From Mytilus galloprovincialis (taxonomy: Eukaryota > Mollusca > Bivalvia > Mytilida > Mytilidae): a DNA stretch of 64,000 bases. A program made the position numbers and the translations under genes. The notes beneath the pieces are model-generated. The model ran no database searches and was not told where the DNA came from. It saw only the letters and a program-made list of their open reading frames with translations. The stretch is from the NCBI RefSeq assembly GCF_965363235.1, contig NC_134849.1:65243122-65307121 (forward strand). Direction: 5' to 3'. The stretch's first letter is position 1; each line of letters opens with the position of its first letter. This document shows, piece after piece, positions 1-11,387 of the stretch.

Positions 1-1544
1 CATGTAACTGAAGTAACCTTAATCACTGATCCATGAAATGAAGTCAGGATCAGGCCAACCTTGCCTGACAGACAATGAGACATACAATGTAAACCTTTCA
101 AGATACCTACATGTATATATATATAAATGGGTTTACCTAAAATTAATCCATGTTATACATGTAAGACTTAGAGTGTATTCCACTGTCATGACTGTGACTG
201 TTCAAACAGTAATATTTTTTTCCAAACAGTTACATGTTCATGTAGCATGATGTACATGTAGTATACCATGCAAACTAGGTTACGTGCAAGGGACAAGTCA
301 CTAACAGAAATGTCATAACATAAGGAAGTACCCAGGCCTTTCAGCTTCTAAAATGTATCTGCTGAAGCTCAAATACAAAACGGTACGTTGTAGTCAGATT
401 GTAATACCAATTTCTTGCATGCATGTACTTCAACTTTTGTTGCAGGTGGAATAATAAAATTATACTTTAAAGTACATGCATGGTTTATTTGTTTCAAATA
501 CTTGGCCACTAACAATGACTAATCATGCTAATTAAGATCTTTATTTAATTCTAATTCAGACTTTAATAATTTAAGTACAGCAAGCAGTCATTTGACACTA
601 AACAATTGACACAGACTGCACGAGACCCTCATAGTTGGTTAAGATCTTTTTACACACCCTGGACACGCTGGTGGTAGTTAACAATTGCAATGCCAACATA
701 AACTTCAGATGTGATATACATGTACTGTTTTGTAAATTTCACTGAAGCTAGAAATTGACATTATCCATATTCATGATATTGTTATTATAATAAATCCACT
801 AATTAAAAGTATTCATGAATTCAGATATGATGCACTATTATTAGTAGTATTCACTGAAACTATGAATTTTCATTATTCCAAATTGCTATTTCAAATGAAT
901 AATTATCCTGGGTATTCATGGAACTCAGAAACAATGTACATGTATGATTGCAGTATTAATATGCACTACAACTATGGAATTTTGTTATTCCAAATTCACA
1001 ATTGATCATGATTGATGATAATCCCAGGTATTTAGTCCTCCAGTAATGTGGTCCTCCTTTTTATACAATATATTAAGTTTCCTATTTGTACAAGGCACAA
1101 TTTTCTTCTTGTTCAATTTAATCAGAACATCACATCATCATCATCGAATAATGCTTTTATTTCAAAAACAATAGATAACTAGTATAAAATAATGAATTAA
1201 TCCATTGTTTCACAATTTGCAGCTATGAGAGCGACTCAGTGACGTCTACATTTCCTATGCATCAAAGTGCACATGTTTCCTATGCATCAAAGTGCACATG
1301 TACTAGCAGGCATCATATTCTAAGTGGGAATCATGGTCAAACCAATACATTTTCAGTATGATTCTACAAAATAAAATATACACTAAGACTCAAGTACAGT
1401 AAATGTTTAACTAATAATAAATATATATAATACTACATGTACATGTATATACATTGTGCAATAATAAGAAAGTTAATTACAACTAGTATCTCAATTGTTT
1501 GTAAAACAATTGAAAGGTCTTTCCTGTAAAAGTAATGTTTTCGT
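1..1544. other. AT-rich DNA, no gene seen
   Basis: I see no coding exon, RNA gene or well-bounded element here. There are many short ACATGTA-type words and a nearly exact 21-bp direct duplication around 1250-1300. Reading frames are short and of low complexity. Confidence 0.6.
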
Positions 1545-2075
1545 TATGTTCTTTGTACGACCTTTCGTTTGATATACGACAAGCATACCTTCTGAAACTT
1601 TTCGCTTTTTACACTTAATGACCTCATCCGCTTGATTTTTGAGATCGGAAGTATGATATATGTAACAAATGGTAGATGAGCTTTCATTTGATATGCGACA
1701 ACGCCATGTTCTAAAAAGTTTAAATTTTGCACTTAATAACCCCCATCCAACCATTTTTTGGAGGTTGGGAATTTGATATTTCAAATGTACACATCATGAC
1801 CTTTCATTTGATATACAACAACCCTATTGTAAAAGAAATTATTTTTTTTGGACTCAATGACCCCATCCAACCAATTTTTGGGGGACGTCAATTTGAAATT
1901 TGAAATGTACGCTTTATGTTCTTTCATTTGATATGCGACAACCTTACCATCTGAGAAATTTGAATTTTTGCACTAAATGACCCCACCCTTCCACCTGGGA
2001 TGAAAAAGAGGTTTAAAATTTTCATTTTTAAGTAGAGTTTATTGAGACCTTCAATTTGATATATCAGATGACCCC
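1545..2075. repeat. degenerate tandem repeat, about 120-bp period
   Basis: The word CTTTCRTTTGATAT recurs at 1562, 1681, 1801 and 1921, and a degenerate form at 2049, giving spacings of 119, 120, 120 and 128 bp. Each unit continues with a GCGACAACC-like word and an AATGACCCCATCC-like word. Four to five diverged copies are present. Open frames on the minus strand here arise from the array and show no protein family. Confidence 0.85.
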
Positions 2076-2997
2076 ATTTGACAAAGTGCAAAAAATGATG
2101 CAATATCAACTATATAAATAGAAGTTATGAAACTCACAAAGTCAATGCAAAACATGAAAATTTCAAATTTATTTTTGGGTGTTTTTTTTCCATGGAATGT
2201 TTTTGGTATTTGGTTAAACATATAACTATATCAATCTCTTCAATTTCTTTAACATTTTAAGTGGTTAGCTGTTGTTGTTTCAGAAATACTTGCCGCCGCT
2301 CGAAAAATTTCAAACTGCATTATCTCTAAAACGACAATAGATATCTCAAATCTGTTAAATGGTAAATGATCTGCAGTTAAAGGACACCATTGTAGAAAAA
2401 GAATTGGGATGATTTCAAAGTTCACCAAGGTCACAATTAATCATCAAATATATGATGCAATACCAAACTTAAGAACCGGAAGCCATGGAGACATGGGACT
2501 ACCACCATTCAACTCAGGACCACTTGACCTTTCAAATATCACAAGGTCAAGGTCATAGTATACTGTGAAGGTCAAGGTGAAATTTCATCATGACCTGACA
2601 TTGACCTCAAATTGAAGGTCTTGAATTACTGATCATTTTTGCTGTTTATAGTAGGTTGATATATGTTACCTTCAAAAAGATATACACAAAATACTATACT
2701 TTTAAGAATCATCCCGTTGTAACTTTTGAACAGACAGTCAGACATTTTTGGACTGATCATATAAAATGTAGAGCTTGTCGAGAGGAACAATTTATACGCT
2801 GTATGTATGCAGCAAAGTCTTATCGTTTTCCTAATATGTAAGCTTGAAATTGCAGCGTAATTTTTTTTTGCACTCGGTGACCTTTGACCTTGATTGTATA
2901 TTAAAGGTCACATGAATTAAAGATTATTGGTGAAGGTCCCCAGTCTCTACGACTTCTGGTTCTCGAATACAATTTTTCTAAAATTATGTACAATTTT
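2076..2997. other. no gene; AAGGTCA-rich diverged repeats
   Basis: No supported exon. Between 2520 and 2630 and again near 2875-2910 the words AAGGTCA and TGACCT recur on both strands, as in old mollusc interspersed repeats. I could not set boundaries. Confidence 0.5.
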
Positions 2998-3425
2998 TCA
3001 AGGGGAATAACTCCTTATAAGGATTAATAACAAAATGATTGTACATGTTCATTAACATTGCCATCTGTTCTTGTACATGTTGCTGTTTTCAAATCGATTC
3101 TAGCTTGAATACTTTTTGAGAAAAATGTAAAAGAAAGAAATTGATTCAAGGGGACATAACTCTCATAAGGGATGATGAAATCCTTAGCAGCCTCATATGG
3201 TAACACATCATGATAAGATCTAGCTATTGTCCAAATAAGGTCATGATATCTTTTAAAACATTTAAGGGGGGCCATGTTGAAAAAAATCAATAAAAGGGAG
3301 ATAACTTCTAAAGGGGATGATGAAATCCTACAAAAGTTCATCTTGTAAAAGTTCATGATGAGGTCTATCGATGGTCCATATTTGGTCTTGATAACTTCAA
3401 CAGAAAGGGGAGGAGGCCTTGTCAA
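2998..3425. repeat. degenerate tandem repeat, about 147-bp period
   Basis: GGGGAATAACTCC at 3002, GGGGACATAACTC at 3151 and GGGAGATAACTTC at 3296 are spaced 149 and 145 bp. The last two are followed by a shared AGGGGATGATGAAATCCT-like word and a shared GGTC-TGATA word. A 133-codon open frame on the minus strand across this block is a by-product of the repeat. Confidence 0.8.
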
Positions 3426-3453
3426 ACAAATGTTGGAAGAAAAAAAAGAAAAA

Positions 3454-3559
3454 GAAAAAAAAACGTTAGAAAAACAATAAGGTCTTTCCTCACGTAGGGG
3501 AAAGACGAAAAAAAAACGTTAGAAAAACAATAAGGTCTTTCCTCACGTAGGGGAAAGAC
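3454..3559. repeat. perfect 53-bp tandem duplication containing a hairpin
   Basis: Two identical 53-bp units (3454-3506, 3507-3559). Each ends in GGTCTTTCC-tcacgta-GGGGAAAGAC, which can fold into a stem of about nine base pairs. The lack of any difference suggests a recent slippage event. Confidence 0.9.
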
Positions 3560-4400
3560 CTTAATAACTGTATTTACCTAAAACTAAGGCACTTATTGAC
3601 TGAAAAATTCTAGCACTAATACAATTCTTAATTTTCAAGTCACTATTAACAAGAAAAATAAATCTGTTAAGGGGGTCTACATTCTTTATAACTAGTGTTG
3701 TCTTTTTTTCCTGCATTAATGAATTTTTAAGTGTGATTGTGTACTTTCATTGAAGGGTTACTGTCTTATTGAGGCTCACACCATACTTTAATTCATCAAT
3801 TCTTTAAAACACAACAGGTTATTTCTTTTGTTCATTTTAATTATGTTTATAATTTAATATGAAATATATTGATACTACAAACATGAAAAAGAAAAGTTTC
3901 AGGAATGAAAAAATAAAATAAATAAACAACTTTGCACTGTTACTATATACATGCACTAGATAATATTGACTTTACCTTTGTCCAGTGCATATAATGAATA
4001 AACCTTTGTGATGTAAATATATTGTTCCAAGACTTAACCATCCCAGTTAATGTTTTAAATCCTTGAGTTTAATATTTTTTACATCTTTTGTGTTACCCTG
4101 AATACTTTTTACTTATTCATTTCTTATTACAGCTTGCATTAAATAATGCTTTGCAGCTCAGACAACACTTTTTGTTTATTTAATTTAGTGATTTACCCAA
4201 TTTTATTTTAATAAATCAATATTGAAATTACTTTTAAATTTGAATTTTTATATCCAAAATAATAGTATATCCTGCTGTTTCATATTATTTAAAATTATAA
4301 TTTGTTTTGAAAAAGTTATCAAAATTTTAATCATGATAATTTGTGAAGATTATCATAAAATTATATCATTATACCAATGACAGATTAAATATCATCCCCA
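3560..4400. other. AT-rich DNA, no gene seen
   Basis: No exon, RNA or bounded repeat could be supported. Long A/T runs dominate. Confidence 0.55.
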
Positions 4401-4948
4401 GTATGGAAAGCCAACGGGGTCAAAATTCTTAATTCGTGACTTGTCAATTCGTAACTTGTAGTTATGTAATTTCTAAATTGTTAATTCGTAAATTGTTAAT
4501 TTGTAACTTGTTACTGTGAAATTCATAATGCTTAATTCGTAAATTGTCAATTTGTAACTTGCACCTTTGTAGTTTCAACATTCTTAATCAGTAAATTGTC
4601 AGTTTGTTACTTGTAACTGTGCAATTTCATAATGCTTCATTCGTAAATTGTCAATTTGTAACTTGTATCTTTGTAAATTCAACATTCTTCATTCGTTAAT
4701 TGTCAATTTGTAACTTGAAGATTTCAAAATTCTTTATCGGTAAATTGTCTTTTTGTATATTGATGTTTTGTAACTTGTAACATGTCGATTCGTGAATTGT
4801 CGATGTGTGAAATGTCGAAGTGTTAAATGTCATCGTTATGCTAACGATCATTATGACGACAGGTGGCGCTCGGTTTTCTTGTTTCTACAGACTCATATCT
4901 TTGTTTCTACAGACGACTGCAGGTGGCGCTGTGTTCTAGAACGGAAAC
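4401..4948 (+). repeat. left arm of a 37-kb-spaced inverted repeat with internal minirepeats
   Basis: This 548-bp block reappears in reverse complement at 41819-42318. Shared sequence runs from GTATGGAAAGCC to CTAGAACGGAAAC. The first 370 bp are degenerate short repeats built from AATTCGTAAATTGTC and AATTTGTAACTTG; the last 160 bp are unique and contain GGTGGCGCT twice. This copy has about 50 bp (one extra minirepeat unit) relative to its partner. A near-identical 60-codon open frame in both arms looks incidental. Confidence 0.9.
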
Positions 4949-5260
4949 GGTTGCTTGAAAGAAAAGTCTGCAGGTGAACAAAACTACTGTTAAACGTCTA
5001 GTGCCTGTGATTAAGACCTCCCGTTCCAAAAATATAAGCATTTGTAACGTATTTGTTACTAATAGGTCCGAGACCACAAATATTTTGTAGTGCATTTCTT
5101 TTATATATATAGACAATAAATCCAAAAAAAATCCCACCTGCGCTTTCTCAAAATATCAAATTTTATAAATGTAATACAGTAAACAGTGTGTTGTACTTCT
5201 ATTAGGACAAATTAAATCAAAATTATAGAAAACTTCATCGGCTCTTACTCAATATATGGA

Positions 5261-5312
5261 CAATTTTATGTTAAGGGGGTCTAGATTTCAAGACCCCCTT
5301 AACCTAAAATTG
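5261..5312. repeat. strong imperfect palindrome (hairpin)
   Basis: CAATTTTATGTTAAGGGGGTCT is mirrored by AGACCCCCTTAACCTAAAATTG across an 8-nt spacer. The inner 12 bp are perfectly complementary. It could be a remnant of a short inverted-repeat element; no flanking duplication was recognised. Confidence 0.8.
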
Positions 5313-5493
5313 TAAATTATAAACCTTTTTCAACTGGACCAAATCATTATATATATATAGCTACTTTACAATTCATTATCCAAATTTTTTGACAGTTTCA
5401 TTTCATCCCTTGACTTACTATTAGAAGCGTAAAACATAGAGAAATACATACGGAAGGGGTATAAAAAAAATTGGCAAGTAACACACTGTCCAC

Positions 5494-5502
5494 ACTAGGG
5501 AC
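5494..5502. repeat. target-site duplication, left copy
   Basis: ACTAGGGAC abuts the left end of the foldback-like element and is repeated exactly at 9788-9796. A shared preceding C leaves 9 or 10 bp as alternatives; 9 bp makes the element ends symmetrical. Confidence 0.8.
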
Positions 5503-5518
5503 GGGGCAGCCCCGAAGT

Positions 5519-5715
5519 TCCGACACCCCGTTAGTCCGACACCCCATTGGTCCGACACCTCACTAGTCCGACACCCCTCTAGTCCGACACCCAATTGGTC
5601 CGACACCTCACTAGTCCGACACCCCTCTAGTCCGACACCCCATTGGTCCGACACCCCATTGGTCCGACACCCCATTAGTCCGACGCCCCATTGGTCCGAC
5701 ACACCAACAGTCCGA
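5519..5715. repeat. 16-bp minisatellite, left inverted end
   Basis: About 12 copies of TCCGACACCCCATTGG, varying mainly in the last six bases (GTTAG, ATTGG, TCACTAG, TCTAG). Two consecutive variants (CTCACTAG then CTCTAG) recur as a higher-order pair. It is open in several frames, producing a spurious repetitive protein. Confidence 0.95.
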
Positions 5716-6317
5716 CAATACAATTAATTCCTACCAATAGTAGTAAGCTGATACTCAGAAACTTACTAATTTGTGAACCTAGTGTTAGACCAGTTTTTAG
5801 AGAGCAACCAGGGACACATCGATAGTACTATTATGTAAAGAGTTTATCTTTACGAGGAACAACATAATCTAACTTGCATACCGAAACTGTGAACACACAC
5901 TTTCCACATCAATTAACATGTCAATTAACCCGCTATCCGAACGGAATTGCTTACCCCTCCATTGCGGGAGATGCAAACAACAATCTTCATCTTCAACTCA
6001 TTTATTGGTAAATGAATTGTTTTAATATTGTTGATTAAAAATATACATTCATTGGTTAGTTCAACCGAAACCAAAAACTGTGAGTTCTTTCTTTCTGTAT
6101 TTATTTGATTGTTTATAATTGTTTGTCCAATTATATAGATCTATTTTATTGTATTTGAAATAAAAAAGAACACAAATTCAGGAATTTTGCGACTTAGATC
6201 AAGCAAGGTATACCCCTAGAGTGTCCATGGTGTCTGTATCAAAGGCAACAAAAAAAATCGACCTGTAAGTATACAAGAAAAAAGGACAATACAAATGTTC
6301 AAGTAAAACAATCCCTA

Positions 6318-6460
6318 TACATTTAGGGGCCAGCTGAAACACGCCTCCAGGTGCGGGGGTTTCTCGCTGCATTGAAGACCCATAAGTGTCCCTTGGCTGT
6401 TGTCTGTTCTTTGGTCGGATTGTTGTCTTTTTGACACATTCTCCATTTTCATGTTCAATT
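6318..6460 (+). repeat. dispersed repeat family H, copy 1
   Basis: Contains CCAGCTGAAACACGCCTCC, CATTGAAGACC, TTGTTGTCTTTTTGACACAT and CCATTTTCATGTTCAATTT in order. The same order of words occurs at 52193-52335 and, reversed, at 37892-38035, with fragments near 20178 and 24594. It ends 10 bp before a nested MITE. Confidence 0.85.
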
Positions 6461-6470
6461 TGACTATTAA

Positions 6471-7245
6471 CAGTCAGGGGACTTACTTAAATAAGTGATT
6501 TTCTAAATCACTGATTCAAGTAACATTATTTCCATAAAGGTTGGAAGTTACAGTTGTCTTTCTTTAATAATCACCTATTTAAGTAGTACAAATTAATCAC
6601 TAGAAGAAGTGATTTAATCTTATTGTAGCTTTAAATATAGAATACTAATGATCCAGGGACTAATTATGTTTCTAAACTTATCAGAACCAACATCTGTGTT
6701 GTCTAGGATGACCAGGTCATTTCAGGTGATGACCTTGTACTGAATCTAGGATAATGACATAAAAATCACTTGTTTAAGTATCAGACCTCAATTTCCTTCT
6801 CAAAAATCACTTCTTTAAGTATCATTCTTTTAATAACCCCCACTAATTTCAACACCCCCGAACAGTGGAATTTTTATCGCGAACAGTAGAATTTTATTAC
6901 ATAATCTGAAAGATGAAACCTTGAACTTCACAGGAAAAATACTCCCACTGCTGGGAAAAATCTTTTAAGAAAGTATCAGTTCATTATGTAAAGCCATTAT
7001 TATAGCATTTTTTCAACTAAAATAGAATTTTCAGTTAAATGATAGCATCAAAGGCATAAACCTTGCTACTTAAAAGAAGCAAAAAGTTCATTTTTTTTTA
7101 AATTTTACTAATTAAAAAATATTATTTAAACCTATGTGTTTAAAATTTTGAAAAAACTACAGAATCCCAATTTGTGACAAAACCTCGAATTTGCTACTCA
7201 AATAAGTGATTTAAAAATCACTTATTTCAGTAAGTCCCCTGACTG
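6471..7245. mobile_element. MITE-like element with CAGTCAGGGG inverted ends
   Basis: Both ends read inward as CAGTCAGGGGACTTACT-AAATAAGTGATTTT-AAATCACT, so the inverted repeats exceed 45 bp. It is flanked on both sides by ATTAA, a likely 5-bp target duplication (TTAA is contained in it). The 775-bp interior has no coding capacity. A relative with the same outer ends lies at 39426-40047. It is nested in the foldback-like element. Confidence 0.85.
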
Positions 7246-7774
7246 ATTAAAAAAAATAAAAGTTGTTTCCATTTTGTGTGTCGCTTCCCTTCCTTCCACG
7301 ATAAATTAATCATCATGCCTCTGTGTTCTATAGGTAACATGCATAGTCGCATTTGTCATCCATTCTTATGATTATTCAGATTGAGTTATTTTAGGAGAAA
7401 AACGACAAAAAAATAGTCCGGATATTGATTCCGTCATCAGACTGACTTTTAAATATATATAACACTTCCGGTTAGAAACATACAAAAATACAACTAATCG
7501 TATGATAGATAACAAATATGAAAAATAAATAAGCCAATCAGAGCGTTTTCGTATCATGGTGTTTAGATCGCAAGAACCACAATTGATCACAATTATTATA
7601 CTTCCTTAGAGAGGACAGTTATTTTTCGCGTTTATCTACATATAAACTACGATTATACTACTTTGATATATAGAGACTCTCTGTATTCTGTCTACTATTT
7701 TCTTTGACATGTTTACTATTTAAGGGGTCATACCAGTTGCATATATAAATACATTAAAATCCGTAAAACATTGG

Positions 7775-8305
7775 GAAACAAGAATGTGTCCATCATGTCC
7801 ATAGTACATGGATGCCACATCAACACTATATTTACGAAAGGAGGGACGAAAGATACCAAAGGGACAGTCAAACTCATTAAATCTAAAATAAACTGACAAC
7901 GCAATGGCTAAAAATGAAAAAGACAAACAGACAAACAATTATAGTACACATGACACAACATAGAAAACTAAAGAATAAACAATACAAACCCCACCAAAAA
8001 CTAAGGGTGATCTCAGGTGCTCCGGAAGGATAAGCAGATCCTGCTCCACATGTGGCACCCGTCGTGTTGCTTATGTGATAACAAATCCGGTAAATAGTCA
8101 AATTCGGTAGGTCACATTCATGAAAGGGAAGGGGATTGTAGTTACGTAAGGAACATATATACTAAGTTTCGAGTTGATTGGACTTCAACTTCATCAAACA
8201 CTACCTCGAACAAAAACTTTAACCTGAAGCCAGACGGACGGACGGACGGACGAACGAGCGAAAGCACGGATGCACAGACTAGAAAACATAATGCCCATAA
8301 ATGGG
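7775..8305 (+). repeat. dispersed repeat family B, long copy
   Basis: Includes GGGTGATCTCAGGTGCTCCG, GGCACCCGTCGTGTTGCTT, a TTTCGAGTTGATTGGACTTC block and a (GGAC)n microsatellite at about 8232-8251. The first part recurs reversed at 41276-41500 and a short piece near 58383-58450. I recognise this type as a common mussel repeat. Open frames across it on the minus strand match no family. Confidence 0.8.
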
Positions 8306-9011
8306 ACATACTTTATTGTTGAAAGTGAAAGTAGTAATTGTCAAAAATGAAAGTAGGGTAGAGATTAGAGGGAGGCAGGACCTTTTTCGGGATGTCGTGA
8401 TCGGGTGTTTTTAAGCTCGGGATTTGGGGATTGATCCTTACAGGATCCGGGAATATAGTTTCAATTTCGGCTTACGAATTTCTGTAAATTCTGCATCTCG
8501 GGATTTCATATTTTTATGCCTGGGATTTCGGGATCAGGACCCCTCCGACCACACCTAAAAAAAAGCCTGAGTTGGTCTTTGTCATTTATACAAAATTCAT
8601 ATCCTACCATTGGCATGTCAATAAGGCTCTCAAAAGAAAAGGCACTGATGGATTGTCCTAGAAGCATATTTTATTAGACTAATAATGGTCTATATATAAG
8701 CAGTTGCATTTATTTCATGTTTGAAGCGGTGCAAATTTTTGATTTTAATTTGACTTTTACCAAAAGATGCATTGCAGCAAAGGAGAAGAATAATTGTGGT
8801 CTAAGGCCAGAAACACGAAAATAATTGAAACAGAAAGGAAACAAATATCGGACTTTGGAAAAAGGGAGAGGGCTTTTGATACCTTTTATGATATTCTCCA
8901 TACATAATATCTTTTACAAAAAATATCCTACAACAATTCACAAGCTGTATATATGCCCGCAATTTCGCGGGTGTGTTCTAGTAGATATATATATATATAT
9001 ATATATAAAGT

Positions 9012-9500
9012 TGTAGTATGATTGCCAATGAAACAACTCTGCACAAGAGACCAAAATGACACAGATATTTACAACTACATTGTATAGGTCACTGTACGGC
9101 CTCCATCAATGAGCAAAGCCCATACCGCATAGTCAGCTATAAAAGGCCCTGAAATGACAATGTAAAACAATTCAAACTAGAAAACTAACAGCCTTATCTA
9201 TAAAAAAAATGATCAAAAAACAAATATGTAACACATAAACAAACAACACCCACTGAATTACAGGCTCCTGACTTGGGACAGGCACATCCATACATAATGT
9301 GGCGTGATTAAACATGTTAGTGGGATCCTAACCCCCTTACCTGGGACAGTGGTATAACAGTTCAACATAAGAACGAACTATACAAATCAGTTGAAAACGG
9401 CTTAACTCATCAGATGGAAAAAAATACAAGTGGACGTGACCGGCTACTTGTACATCCCAACAACAAATAGACACTAGGAACAGATCTGTAAGCACGTTTT
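9012..9500 (+). repeat. dispersed repeat family A, near full-length copy
   Basis: Begins GTATGATTGCCAATGAAACA and continues through GAGCAAAGCCCATACCGCA, CAGGCTCCTGACTTGGGACA and GGGACAGTGGTATAACAG to CGTGACCGGCTACTTGTAC. Other copies: 10622-10921 (same strand), 16228-16385 and 21165-21504 (reversed), and shorter relatives elsewhere. No coding capacity. Preceded by an (AT)n run. Confidence 0.85.
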
Positions 9501-9616
9501 TGAGTGTTTGAATTTTATATATCTTTTAATGTACGAATACAGTTTTCAATTATTTTTTCGTCCGTTCAGTATTTCAAGCATTTGCATAGTTACATATAAT
9601 GTCATAATCTATGTGA

Positions 9617-9780
9617 AAAGTGTCGGACTAACGAGGTGTCCGACTAACAGGGTGTCGGACTAGTGGGGTGTCGGACTAGTGGGGTGTCGGACTAGTGGGG
9701 TGTCGGACTATTGGGGTGTCGGACCAATGGGGTGTCGGACTAACGGGGTGTCGGACTAACGGGGTGTCGGAATAGCGGGG
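9617..9780. repeat. 16-bp minisatellite, right inverted end
   Basis: About 10 copies of GGGGTGTCGGACTAGT, the reverse complement of the unit at 5519-5715. The outermost units (CTAACGGGG, then AATAGCGGGG) mirror the outermost left units, as expected for an inverted repeat rather than two chance arrays. Confidence 0.95.
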
Positions 9781-9787
9781 CGACCCC

Positions 9788-9796
9788 ACTAGGGAC
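9788..9796. repeat. target-site duplication, right copy
   Basis: ACTAGGGAC directly follows the right end (…GCGACCCC) of the foldback-like element and matches 5494-5502 exactly. Confidence 0.8.
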
Positions 9797-10621
9797 TAAA
9801 TTCATGGACAACGAAAATCAAGGGACCACAATGGTGGCACTATATTGTGTTTAATATGAGGCAGGCATTACCTGTGAATGGGGACGAAGTTTGTTTAAAT
9901 TATTTTTTTTGTATTTTAGATATTTGTTAAAAAAAAAAGATACGGAAATACCGTAACGTTTCCGATTTTGGTTCTGTTGTTAGGGATTTTACTTGTGACG
10001 TTATTTAAGTTATGACGTCATGTTCAATGTAAACAAAGAAACGCAATGCATCAGGGAGGCCTAACGTTTATTCATACCAAAGACAAAGAATGATTAAAAA
10101 TGAAGTATTGATATTGTGTTCCTTGAGTTCCTATATTTTACTAGACTAATCAAAGTCTCACGACAACAAGACCGGAAGAAGGAAGTAGAGTTATGTGTTC
10201 TGCGCAGATCCGGAAATTAAAAAACACGACAAAAAAAAAAATTGAACGATTTTGAGTTCATTAGTACAATGAAAAACAGGGCTAATATATGATACCTATT
10301 TTAAAACTTTGAATAAGTCTTAAATCTATCATTCAAACCTATGGATGTGTTGAATAAGAACCACAGTTTTATATCTTTCTTTTATAGTAAGAGTAGTGAC
10401 ATTTAAAAATTTAAACAACACATATGATAACTCAAATAATTTTACTTCAATTTAAGCACTTTCGTACATGTAAAATATTTTATAATCAACACATATACAT
10501 GGTCGGACAGGAAATGAGGGACAAAACAATTTTTTTGATAAAGGGGTCTAAATACAACATTTTTAAAACAAAGACTTACTGATAAATTCTGTTTTGTACA
10601 GACTACATTCATACAACAAAA
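9797..10621. other. no gene seen
   Basis: AT-rich with a few CpG-containing words (TGACGTCA near 10015). No exon or bounded repeat was supported. Confidence 0.5.
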
Positions 10622-10921
10622 AAGAAGATGTGGTATGATTGCCAATGAAACAACTCTCCACAAGAGACCATAATGCCAATGACACATAAATTAACAACTA
10701 TGGGTCACCATATGGCCTTTAACAATGAGCAAAGCCCATACAGCATAGTCATTTAAAGGCCTTGAAATGGCAAAGTAAAACAATTCAAACGAGAAAACAA
10801 AAGGCCTTAGTACATGTAAATGTATAAAGTTTATATAAAAATTTATATGAACATGATGAACGAAAAACAAATATGTAACACATCAACAAACGACAACCAC
10901 TGAAACACAGGCTCCTGACAT
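10622..10921 (+). repeat. dispersed repeat family A, second copy
   Basis: Opens AAGAAGATGTGGTATGATTG and follows the order of the copy at 9012-9500 as far as CACAGGCTCCTGAC, where it stops. The region from there to 11012 is (AT)n-rich. Confidence 0.85.
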
Positions 10922-11012
10922 TATATGTATATTATTTTGGCTATATACATGTACATGATATTTATATATTATATATACTGGTATATATCATGTATATATA
11001 TATATATAGCAC

Positions 11013-11303
11013 TCAGAGCTCAGACATAAATAAGTCTGAATCTGTTTTTGACTCATTGAGGTCTAAATTTGTAAGTTTTAGGATTTGTCTCCCTGTAATG
11101 CAAGACAAAATACGAATTTAATAAGTCAAATATTAGCCACCAAGTGAAATTAAGTTTTTTCATCAACATGAATAGACCTAAACAAGTCTGTCATTTTCTG
11201 ACTTAGATAAGTCTAAAATTGAAAACACATTTTTATGATAAATACATGTTTTGACTTCTTTAAGTCAAAAACAAAAATCGACTTGTTTATGTCTGAGCTC
11301 TGA
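11013..11303. mobile_element. MITE-like element with TCAGAGCTCAGACATAAA ends
   Basis: The left end TCAGAGCTCAGACATAAATA is mirrored by TATGTCTGAGCTCTGA at the right end, giving about 22 bp of inverted repeat. The 291-bp body contains several AAGTC...GACTT short palindromes (AAGTCTGTCATTTTCTGACTT). No clear target duplication was found. Confidence 0.75.
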
Positions 11304-11387
11304 CTAAAGCCAAATTAAACATAATACATAGTTACAAAAAGCATGTAAAGATCATATTTTAGTTTATCTTGTTTTTTTAATCAACAG

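Larger units (their letters stand above)
5503..9787. mobile_element. foldback-like DNA transposon with minisatellite terminal inverted repeats and 9-bp target duplication
   Basis: The element starts GGGGCAGCCCCGAAGTTCCG and its reverse complement starts GGGGTCGCCCCGCTATTCCG, so the ends are inverted repeats. Both ends continue inward as arrays of the same 16-bp unit (TCCGACACCCCATTGG), about 12 copies on the left and 10 on the right, in opposite orientation. Immediately outside both ends lies ACTAGGGAC (5494-5502 and 9788-9796), a perfect 9-bp target-site duplication. No transposase frame is present; the interior holds nested repeats (6318-6460, 6471-7245, 7775-8305, 9012-9500), so the copy is non-autonomous. 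Terminal arrays of short repeats resemble Drosophila Foldback elements, and 9-bp duplications are usual for Foldback and Mutator-like elements; assignment to a superfamily is inference. Confidence 0.85.

Noticed and set aside
3024..3425. 133-codon open frame on the minus strand
   Set aside because: It coincides with a 147-bp tandem repeat and shows no domain or splice context.
4792..4977. 60-codon open frame rich in Cys and Arg, also at 41790-41978 on the other strand
   Set aside because: Both lie in arms of the same inverted repeat; the frame diverges at the repeat edge and lacks any domain.
5421..5723. 100-codon open frame with GVSDQWGVGL repeats on the minus strand
   Set aside because: It is the translation of the 16-bp minisatellite, which is open in several frames; no promoter, no conserved ends.
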